Shown here in pieces: positions 7,011 to 12,433 of a stretch of 12,433 nucleotides of DNA. Numbering within the stretch: the stretch's first letter is position 1; the number at the start of each line of letters is the position of its first letter. The position numbers were made by a program, and so were the translations under genes. The notes under the pieces are model-generated. The model had not been told where the DNA came from. It saw nothing but the letters and a program-made list of their open reading frames with translations, and did not search any database. This stretch comes from a bacterium (GTDB lineage Bacteria; Chloroflexota; Dormibacteria; UBA8260; Bog-877), in contig JAKAWF010000084.1 in NCBI GenBank assembly GCA_021817025.1, positions 1 to 12,433 of the forward strand. The letters are read 5' to 3'.

Positions 7011-8174
7011 GAGCGCTTGACGGATAAGCTCACGCTTTCCAACCCGGTGCTCGTTAAGGCAGCGACCGGACTCCTTCTCGCCTCAGCCATACTCCTATAT
7101 GGGCTAGTCCTCTCACACACGAGCGGCGCCAAGTTCGACATGCGCTCCTTTTATCTTGAGGGCCGATCTGTTCTCGACGGCCGAAACATATACGCGGCCA
7201 CTAACCGCTTCCCTCGGGTGCCCGTATGGCTCTATGTTCCAGCCCTCTGCGAACTTGTGTCTGGTGTGACCCACATATCGTTCGACACCTTGGTTCGGGT
7301 ACCGGCCTGCCTTGGGGACCTGGGCTTGGCAATTGCACTAGCCAAGTATGGAGTGAAACAGTTCCAATGGACATGGAAGGCATTGTCCTTCCCAACGCTT
7401 TTCGTCTTAAATCCACTACCGCTATTGGTATCTGTCGGGCATGGGCAATACGACTCCGTTGTCGTCCTGCTGATGTTCCTTGCCATGTGGTGGTCTCGGG
7501 AGCATCGTTGGGTTAGTGTTGTCACATTGGGACTGGGCATTGCCCTTAAGGGATTCCCTGTGCTCTTATTGCCAATACTCGTATTTCGTTGGCGCAAGCG
7601 CATGTGGCCCGCGGTGGTCGCGGTCGCTGCAGTTCCGACGGTGGTGGCGGCTGGCGTCTACGCTTTGTTGTTTGGGTGGAATGGCCGCATGGTTACGGAC
7701 GTGCTTGGATACGGAGGGGTTCGCGAGTTGGGGTGGAGCGCGTCTATCGGCCGCGCCGTGGTCGCATATCGCCTGTCCGAGCTTGTCTTCGTGTTGCTGG
7801 TTCTTCTTGTGGCCTACCGCCTCAGAGCCGACTCTGCCCTCTTCGTCGCGACCGCTGTGCTGATGGGTTTCTACGCCATGGGAGTAGACCTTTCTGTTCA
7901 GTATCTGGTGTGGGCATTGCCCTTCTTGGTAGTTGCGAATCCGATTTGGACCACCGCCTATTCGCTGTCTGGAATCTCGGCTGCCCTTGCCTTCTATGCG
8001 GTTTGGTTCCCTGGCGCGGTTCCCGTGCCTGCCGCTTGGCCCCACGGTCTATCGGTCGACGTCTATGTCCTAGTAGTAGCGCTGCCAAGTTTGGTTAGTG
8101 CCCTGTTCATCATTCGGCTGCTAGATCGCGCTCGCACGTCCGCGGTGGGACCTTGGTACCGGTTGTGGAGTTGA
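7008..8174 (+). CDS. Polytopic membrane mannosyltransferase-like protein, GT-C fold (GT87 / PIG-M-like)
   Basis: A 388-residue protein with about 9-10 membrane spans. The first outer loop has KFDMRSFYLEG (42-52, with D44) and DGRNIYA (57-63), then PVWLYVP (72-78). Further on are NPLPLLVSVGHGQYDS (135-150), where HGQYD is the hallmark of ALG6/ALG8/PIG-M-like lipid-sugar transferases, KGFP (181-184), and VQYLVWALPF in a late helix, as in GT87 enzymes. Such enzymes transfer hexose from a polyprenyl-phosphate donor to an acceptor outside the membrane. The start is TTG 7008 with GAGGG 7 bases upstream. Base use differs from the neighbours: 7381-7440 has 29/60 G+C against 42/60 in 5461-5520 of the previous gene, and ATA, TTA and CTA codons are frequent. 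This suggests a separate, perhaps more recent origin. The stop TGA (8172-8174) lies at the suspected border of the decayed insertion sequence, so the C-terminus may have been altered. Confidence 0.8.
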   Translation: MERLTDKLTLSNPVLVKAATGLLLASAILLYGLVLSHTSGAKFDMRSFYLEGRSVLDGRNIYAATNRFPRVPVWLYVPALCELVSGVTHISFDTLVRVPACLGDLGLAIALAKYGVKQFQWTWKALSFPTLFVLNPLPLLVSVGHGQYDSVVVLLMFLAMWWSREHRWVSVVTLGLGIALKGFPVLLLPILVFRWRKRMWPAVVAVAAVPTVVAAGVYALLFGWNGRMVTDVLGYGGVRELGWSASIGRAVVAYRLSELVFVLLVLLVAYRLRADSALFVATAVLMGFYAMGVDLSVQYLVWALPFLVVANPIWTTAYSLSGISAALAFYAVWFPGAVPVPAAWPHGLSVDVYVLVVALPSLVSALFIIRLLDRARTSAVGPWYRLWS

Positions 8175-8218
8175 CCCGATATGACGGACCACCATGATGT
8201 GGGGACGAACCCACGAAG

Positions 8219-8248
8219 GAGGGGAGGCGCTTCTGGACCTCTCCCCTC
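8219..8248. repeat. Inverted repeat GAGGGGAG / CTCCCCTC downstream of the 7008 gene
   Basis: GAGGGGAG (8219-8226) pairs perfectly with CTCCCCTC (8241-8248) around a 14-base loop. It starts 44 bases after the stop of the plus-strand membrane gene and lies in the left flank of the transposase remnant. It may be a terminator for the upstream gene (although a G run, not a T run, follows) or a subterminal structure of the insertion sequence. Confidence 0.35.
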
Positions 8249-8289
8249 TGGGGGGGAGCTGGTGGTCCCGGGCAGACTGGACAAGGTGG

Positions 8290-9511
8290 CAGACATCGCG
8301 CCGCTCGAGGTCCGCCAAGCGGGCGGCAACCCAGCGGCGTGAGTCGTCGCCGCGGGTGGGGAAGGGCTGTGCCCCCGGGGCATGGACGTGTTCTGTGGCG
8401 TGGTGGAGGTCGACCACCTGGAGGCATCTGGGGACGTGCTCATCGGCCAGGATCCAGATCCAGGGGGCGCCATCGCCCAGGACCCGCACTCGCTTGGCGT
8501 GGTGAAGGCACCGGCGGAGCGCCTCGGAGTACAAGGGGGCTCCGAAGGCGGCGGCCGAGTCCAGGGTGGCGACGTAGCTGGTAGATGTCGGGTCGCGGCG
8601 CGGGCGGCCCTGGTCATCCAATCCGGTCTGGTTGAACAGGCAGCCGAGTTTGGCCTCCCGGGTGTGAGCCCGGCCGTCCTCGCCCTTGCCCCGCCGACCC
8701 TTGGTGTCGGCGGGAATCGCGGGCACCCCGGTGCCGTCCACGGCGGCGATGTAGAGGAGGGGGTGGGCCTAGCGCTGCCCAGTGGCACCACTTTCCCCTC
8801 GATCACCGCCTGGGCCCGGTTGTCGATGGCGGCTCGGACCTTCTCGCCATCGGCCTCGGAGCAGCGCTCCACCCGCTTGCCGGTGAGGCGCAGGCCGGCC
8901 AGCTCGAGGAGGTCGCGCCCAGCCCTGGCGAACGGTTTCTGTCTGCCCAGCCCGGGCTGCATCGCAGCGGCGCAGCCCGGGGCTCAGCGAGCTGCCCTGG
9001 ATCCCCAGCTCGCGGTCCCGGGGGAAGGGCCCGCGGCCGCACTCGCGGCAGCGGTAGTAGGTACGGCGCAGCCGGACCACACCGAGGACCGTGTCCACGG
9101 TCTTCTCCCGGCAGCCCGCGGACGCCGGCCCGGTGGCCACCTCCGAAGGTGACCTCTGGGCCACGATGCCCGTGGCCGAGAGCGAGCCCCCACTCCAGCG
9201 GCCCACTACCCGACTTCAGCATGGCAGTCCTGGCCATCTCGGCCACGTCGAGGTCGAGCCGTGAGGGCTCGATCACCTGGCGCGCCGCCAGCTGGCTGAG
9301 CCGCGCTACCTCGGCTTGGAACTCCGCTCGACCTCTTGGTAGCCCCTCCCTTTTGGGTACCTGGCGCGGCCTCCACGGTATCTGTCAGCGGCCGCGCTTC
9401 ACGGATCCGCTCATTTACCTCCACGATCTGCTCCACCACCGCCTTGAAGCGCCGGGAGTTGTCCACCTCGCGCTGGACCTTCGCCAACGGCGGCCCGGGA
9501 GAGACTGCCAT
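8290..9511 (-). pseudogene. ISKra4-family transposase, multiply frameshifted and C-terminally truncated
   Basis: Family-like protein segments occur in order on the minus strand but in different frames. About 9511-9345 gives MAVSPGPPLAKVQRE onward. About 9340-9190 gives RAEFQAEVARLSQL to MLKSGSGPLEWG. About 9180-8975 has TVLGVVRLRRTYYRCRECG, a CxxC zinc-finger region. About 8962-8772 gives LLELAGLRLTGKRVERC onward. About 8765-8290 has AVDGTGVPAIPAD, TREAKLGCLFNQTGLDD, DPTSTSYVATLDSA, VLGDGAPWIWILADEH and VVDLHHATEHVHA. DGTGVP and GDGAPWIW are signature blocks of ISKra4 transposases, which carry a DDE-type nuclease. At least four frame changes are needed. The protein loses homology after LADLERRDV, so roughly the last third of a normal protein is missing. 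It cannot encode an active enzyme. The long open frames on the opposite strand here are shadows. Confidence 0.85.
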
Positions 9512-10012
9512 GGTCGCGGTGTTCCCCCGCACCGACTTGGTCAGCAGGCGGATGGGCCCGTGCCCCGGATGGCTGGGTTCGGCTCAAGCGCAATAGGCTC
9601 TCCCGCAGCGACGGTATGTGGCAGTCAGGCTGCCCCGCTGGAAGTGTCCGACCTGCGCCAGCTGGGCCTGGAGTCGCGACCGGTCAGGTTCCCGCCCCGC
9701 CAGACCCAGATCTCTGGCCCCGTCCATAGGGCGTCCACTGCTGTCAGTGGCTCCGCTTACAGTGTGCCATCAACCCCAACTCAGGGTCAATGCCCTCCCA
9801 CTTTCCCGTCACGCACCCGGCAGGACCCGTAGCGGTGCGGAGCGGGGCCCCGTCTTGGGACCATACGGCCGTTTGAAGGTGGGGATGCAAACCGCGGTCG
9901 GGGGTGGCTGCGCAGTCGCCGTCGGTAGCGGTCGGAACGGTGATGGGTCGCCGCGGCGGAAAGGGAGTAGTGCCGCGGCACTGCTGCTGCAGGGGCGACA
10001 AGTTGCGTTGGG
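9512..10012. other. Intergenic stretch upstream of the transposase remnant, no gene recognised
   Basis: About 500 bases without a believable gene. Translations in all frames are Arg/Pro/Gly-rich and lack domain motifs. The inverted GGGTCAA at 9784-9790 is a candidate insertion-sequence end. CGGGGCCCCG (about 9843-9852) and AGTGCCGCGGCACT (9969-9982) are perfect palindromes. The part beyond about 9790 is probably the 3' flank of the minus-strand gene that ends at 10013. Confidence 0.45.
9969..9982 (-). terminator. 14-base perfect palindrome after the minus-strand gene, possible terminator
   Basis: AGTGCCGCGGCACT is its own reverse complement and can fold with a 5-bp stem and a CGCG loop. It starts 31 bases past the TAG stop of the minus-strand gene at 10013. 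On that strand it is followed by ACTCCCTTTCC, a pyrimidine-rich but not T-rich tail. It could be a short terminator or a binding site for a dimeric protein. Confidence 0.3.
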
Positions 10013-11356
10013 CTACAGTCTTGGGCCATGAAGTGTGGCCGTGGCGGATGGGTCGGAAAATGGCGCCAGCGCATGCAGGCCCAAGGCAGCAGCCGGAGTG
10101 AGCCAGAGAACCGCCAAGTAGTAGTACACGGGCGCATGCCAGCTGACCAGGAAGGAGAGGAACACAATCGGCACCATCGCCCATCCGATCCCGGGCCACC
10201 GACGGGCAGTAACGGCGCAGGCGACTATGACCAAGATGAAGAGGAGAAGAAAGACAGGATGCCACCGCGTGTGGACCGGGAACAGGGTGGCAATAGTCGC
10301 GCCGAGGGGGAACTCAGGGAGGCTGATGAAGGTCCACAGTTGCCGTGGGAGGGCCGGATCCCAGAGCAGCCACGGCAGGAGCGTGGCCATCAGCACCCCC
10401 GCGAGCCAGCGCAGGCGCGCCTTGAAATTGGGCTGATGCGAGGCAATTGCGAGGTAGACAGGAGCGACCACCCACGAAATGGGGTTGGAGAGCAGGGCCA
10501 GGGCAAGCGCCACGGCGCTGATGCGGGGCCAGGGGAGTCGGGCAAAGGCGATGGCAAGGAGAAGGTAAGCAATCTCCTCAGGATTCCAGCCGAAGGCATA
10601 CCACAGTGAGGCAAGTCCGGCGCACTGCCAGGCGATGAGGAGAGGGGCGAGATCAGGCTGCCGAAAGAACATGATGCCGAGGGCGAGGATGGTGAGAAAG
10701 CATACCCAGAGGTCGATTTCAGCCCAAGAGGCGTAGGCCACTGGGAGGACCGGAAGGGCGGCGAGCGGTGGATAGCCAAAGGCGGGGAAACCGGAATGCG
10801 TCCCCGACCGTTGGTCGGTGCGCATTTGTGTGGCCACGGCTGTGGCCGAAGGGTAGTGGGCGTCGTGCCGGAAGGGGCCCGTGGCGATAGGGGTGCTGGC
10901 GGTGCCGTGGAAGTTGAGCGAGGCTTCACATTGCGGTTCATAGGTGAGGTAAGGGATCCTGCCGTGCAGCAGGTCCCGCGCCGCACAGGTCAGAGTGAGG
11001 GGCTGGTCCCATGTGGTCGGCATCTGGCCGATGGTGCTCACCCCGATCGCGGTGGCGGCAGCCACGATTACGGCTGCGGCGGCGTTTTGTAATGCTGGCC
11101 GGACCCATGGCCTACCGGCCCACGCGAGGAACGGCGTGGGGAGGAGCGCGGCGGCCCCGATCAGGGCCGCGGGCACCGGGAACCAGATTGCGAGCCAGTT
11201 TGGGGGCGAGGCCAGGGCGATCCAGCCTTCGCCGGCGGCGAAGACGACGACACTGAGGAGTCCGATCAGCGCACGGTGCCCTTGGCTGACCGCGGACGGC
11301 CCTGCTGTGTGGTCGCCCGGGCGCCCCCCGGGCCTCAGCGGATTGATGGGTAGCAC
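10013..11356 (-). CDS. Polytopic membrane glycosyltransferase, GT-C fold, GT87-like
   Basis: A 447-residue membrane protein from the chosen GTG (11354-11356), with about 10 spans. After the third or fourth helix an outer loop carries TWDQPLTLTC (115-124), RDLLHGRIPYLTYEPQC (127-143) and, after a polar insert rich in His, Ser and Thr, FGYPPLAALP (183-192). This is the GT87 pattern of an acidic residue, Gx(N/I)PY and a YxP motif, seen also in the gene at 1506. The two Cys (124 and 143) could form a disulfide outside the cell. The late VSWHAPVYYY fits the last conserved helix. The frame stays open to a GTG at 11572, but that extra part is Arg/Pro-rich, lacks helices and would overlap the start of prfB, so it was rejected. 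The Shine-Dalgarno before 11356 is weak (CAAGG). It is transcribed divergently from prfB. Stop TAG 10013-10015. The sugar and acceptor are unknown. Confidence 0.78.
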   Translation of the reverse strand: MLPINPLRPGGRPGDHTAGPSAVSQGHRALIGLLSVVVFAAGEGWIALASPPNWLAIWFPVPAALIGAAALLPTPFLAWAGRPWVRPALQNAAAAVIVAAATAIGVSTIGQMPTTWDQPLTLTCAARDLLHGRIPYLTYEPQCEASLNFHGTASTPIATGPFRHDAHYPSATAVATQMRTDQRSGTHSGFPAFGYPPLAALPVLPVAYASWAEIDLWVCFLTILALGIMFFRQPDLAPLLIAWQCAGLASLWYAFGWNPEEIAYLLLAIAFARLPWPRISAVALALALLSNPISWVVAPVYLAIASHQPNFKARLRWLAGVLMATLLPWLLWDPALPRQLWTFISLPEFPLGATIATLFPVHTRWHPVFLLLFILVIVACAVTARRWPGIGWAMVPIVFLSFLVSWHAPVYYYLAVLWLTPAAALGLHALAPFSDPSATATLHGPRL

Positions 11357-11431
11357 GCCTTGCCGCGGGGCCCCATGTCCGAGAGGATCTGCGCCATCGC
11401 CGATAGTCTGAGGCGGGCAAGGCGGCTTCCG

Positions 11432-11449
11432 GGTGACAAGTCGGTCACC
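11432..11449. promoter_or_regulatory. Dyad GGTGAC-6-GTCACC between divergent genes
   Basis: GGTGAC (11432-11437) and GTCACC (11444-11449) form a perfect 6-bp inverted repeat with a 6-base spacer. It lies in the 191-base gap between the divergent starts of the membrane gene (11356) and prfB (11548). The spacing would suit a dimeric regulator, but no known operator is recognised and chance is possible. Confidence 0.25.
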
Positions 11450-11535
11450 GTGAGCTCGGGGTCGCGGTGCGTTCGATCTGCGCGGCCGTGGGTCCTCGCG
11501 GTCGCGAGCAACGCCGCTCTCCCCGGGGCGCTTGG

Positions 11536-11541
11536 TAGAGT
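11536..11541 (+). promoter_or_regulatory. Candidate -10 box TAGAGT for a leaderless prfB transcript
   Basis: TAGAGT matches the -10 consensus at 4 of 6 positions and ends 6 bases before the ATG at 11548, so transcription would start at or beside the A of the start codon. No Shine-Dalgarno is present before this ATG (TTGGGGC only). A -10 box at this distance is the usual layout of leaderless genes in Actinomycetota and Deinococcota. There is no recognisable -35 hexamer. Confidence 0.4.
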
Positions 11542-11547
11542 TGGGGC

Positions 11548-12427
11548 ATGAGTGAGCTGGATGAGCTGGCACTTTCCCTGCACCAGCGCGCCTTGCAGCT
11601 CAAGGAGCACCTTTGACTTTGCTGGCAAGGATGCCCGGGCCAGGGAGATCGAGGCCGAGTTGGGAGCGGACGGCGCCTGGCATGACCCTGCGGTAGCCCA
11701 GCTGGCAGCGCAGCAACTGAGTCGCCTCAAGGGCGAGCTGGCGGACTTGGATCGCTTGGAGGTGCGGGCTCGTGATGCCGTGAGCTTGGCGGAGCTGGCC
11801 CAAGACGACGGGTCCATCGCGGCGCAGGTGGCTGAGGAGTTGGCCACGCTTCGATCTGAGATCGACAAGCGAGAGCTGGACCTGCTCTTCCAGGACCCGT
11901 ACTCAGACTACCCAGCCCTGCTCAGCGTCCATGCCGGGGCGGGCGGGACCGACGCCCAGGGCTGGGCCGAGATGCTTCTTAGGATGTACCTCCGCTGGGC
12001 GGAGGGGAGGCGGCTCAAGGCCGAGCCACTGGACCAGTCCGAGGGTGAAGAGGCCGGGCTCAAGAGTGCCACGGTTCGGTTCGAGGGCAAGAACGCATAC
12101 GGGCTACTGAGAGCGGAGAAGGGCGTTCACCGCCTGGTGCGGATCTCGCCGTTCGACTCCCAGCACCGCCGCCACACCGCCTTCGCCCTTGTGGAGGTAT
12201 ACCCGGAGATCCCGGACGACGTGGAGGTCGAGATCGACGAGAAGGACGTCCGGGTCGACGTCTTTCGCAGCTCAGGGGCGGGCGGGCAGCACGTCAACAA
12301 GACCTCGTCGGCGGTGCGGATCACCCACCTCCCGACCGGGATCGTCGTGACCTGCCAGAACGAACGTTCTCAGCAGCAGAACCGGGCCACCGCCTGGCGG
12401 GTGTTGCGCTCCCGCTTGGCGGACTAG
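11548..12427 (+). CDS. prfB: Peptide chain release factor 2 (RF2), programmed +1 frameshift; 3' end broken or incomplete
   Basis: RF2 recognises UGA and UAA in the ribosomal A site and triggers peptide release. Translation begins at ATG 11548 ([22 protein letters not shown], 22 codons) and meets TGA at 11614-11616. A +1 shift at CTT TGA C moves it into the frame that continues as [15 protein letters not shown] from 11615. The RF2 codon-recognition tripeptide SPF is at residues 200-202, and the catalytic GGQ at 245-247 in [16 protein letters not shown]. In E. coli these are at 205-207 and 250-252, so the lengths agree. The shifted frame stops at TAG 12425-12427 after residue 292, about 65-70 residues short of a normal RF2. 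One missing base near 12421-12424 would explain this, because the next frame reads CTA GAT CGG, giving RLAxLDR as expected for RF2. Whether that is an assembly error or a real mutation cannot be told from 6 remaining bases. Confidence 0.95.
11602..11617 (+). promoter_or_regulatory. Programmed +1 ribosomal frameshift site of prfB
   Basis: AAGGAG (11602-11607), then CAC, then CTT TGA C (11611-11617). This is the same arrangement as in E. coli prfB: an internal Shine-Dalgarno, three bases, the slippery CUU codon, the UGA stop and a C. When RF2 is scarce, slow termination at UGA lets the ribosome slip +1 and make RF2, which is autogenous control. The reading frames before and after this site both encode RF2-like sequence, so the shift is needed. 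Confidence 0.95.
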
Positions 12428-12433
12428 ATCGGA

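Larger units (their letters stand above)
8171..9790 (-). mobile_element. Decayed ISKra4-family insertion sequence, borders uncertain
   Basis: The core is a broken ISKra4-type transposase gene on the minus strand (about 8290-9511). Flanking noncoding DNA is compatible with element ends. TTGACCC at 8171-8177 reappears inverted (GGGTCAA) at 9784-9790, which would define an element of about 1.6 kb, but only 7 bases match and no target duplication is visible, so these borders are tentative. A strong inverted repeat at 8219-8248 lies within the left flank. The element sits between two membrane glycosyltransferase genes and is inactive as it stands. Confidence 0.4.

Noticed and set aside
8382..9152. 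Plus-strand 256-residue open frame across the transposase remnant
   Set aside because: It is antisense to recognisable ISKra4 transposase segments and shows no family motif.
9149..9832. Plus-strand 227-residue open frame
   Set aside because: The first half is antisense to the transposase N-terminus and the rest is low-complexity; no start-site signal.
11467..11490. GTTCGATC resembling a tRNA T-loop
   Set aside because: The flanking bases do not form a T-stem and no acceptor or anticodon arm fits; no tRNA gene was found in the window.
11357..11572. N-terminal extension of the 10013 gene to a GTG at 11572
   Set aside because: The added 72 residues are Arg/Pro-rich without helices and would overlap the true start of prfB; GTG 11356 fits the membrane protein better.
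11614..11616. TGA in prfB as a selenocysteine codon or nonsense mutation
   Set aside because: The context is the textbook RF2 +1 frameshift site and the RF2 sequence continues in the +1 frame.
1..12433. CRISPR array, tandem repeats, or phage or plasmid origin
   Set aside because: No regularly spaced repeats, integrase, replication gene or iterons were seen when reading the window.

Overview
This is a high-GC bacterial window (roughly two thirds G+C by eye). It opens inside secA and closes inside prfB, the gene for peptide chain release factor 2. The two housekeeping genes point the same way, and in several bacteria, Bacillus subtilis for example, they are direct neighbours. Here about 10 kb of accessory DNA lies between them. 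The gene content (large GC-rich multi-membrane-span proteins of the GT-C / GT87 kind, a DPM1-like family 2 glycosyltransferase, a decayed ISKra4-type transposase) would fit an uncultured Chloroflexota-, Dormibacterota- or Actinomycetota-like organism. That assignment is inference only; no marker here settles it.

Layout. 1-1403 (+) is the C-terminal half of SecA with intact helicase motifs V and VI and the zinc-binding tail. 1506-4590 (-) is a compact operon read right to left: a cytoplasmic family 2 glycosyltransferase, then a zinc-ribbon SAM methyltransferase coupled to it by an ATGA overlap, then an integral membrane GT87-like glycosyltransferase. 4591-5014 is a divergent intergenic region. 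5015-6736 (+) is a 573-residue polytopic membrane protein with a GT-C-like first loop. 7008-8174 (+) is a second mannosyltransferase-like membrane protein. It has a TTG start, lower GC, a good upstream sigma-70-like promoter and a 16-codon leader ORF that ends directly at its start. About 8171-9790 is the wreck of an ISKra4-family insertion sequence, its transposase broken across several frames and missing its C-terminus. 10013-11356 (-) is a third GT87-like membrane protein. 11548-12427 (+) is prfB with the classical programmed +1 frameshift site (CTT TGA C after an internal Shine-Dalgarno).

How the genes may work together. The family 2 enzyme resembles polyprenyl-phosphate hexose synthases, which charge a lipid carrier on the cytoplasmic face. 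GT-C membrane enzymes use such lipid-linked sugars on the outer face. One soluble synthase, one methyltransferase and four GT-C-like membrane proteins therefore look like a small cell-envelope glycan or glycolipid assembly island inserted at the secA/prfB junction. The substrate cannot be read from the sequence.

I did not find a convincing wholly new system. The observations most worth checking are the RF2 recoding site, an apparent second, non-programmed frame break at the last bases of prfB, the possible leaderless prfB start, the leader ORF abutting the 7008 gene, and the split of the secA-prfB neighbourhood.
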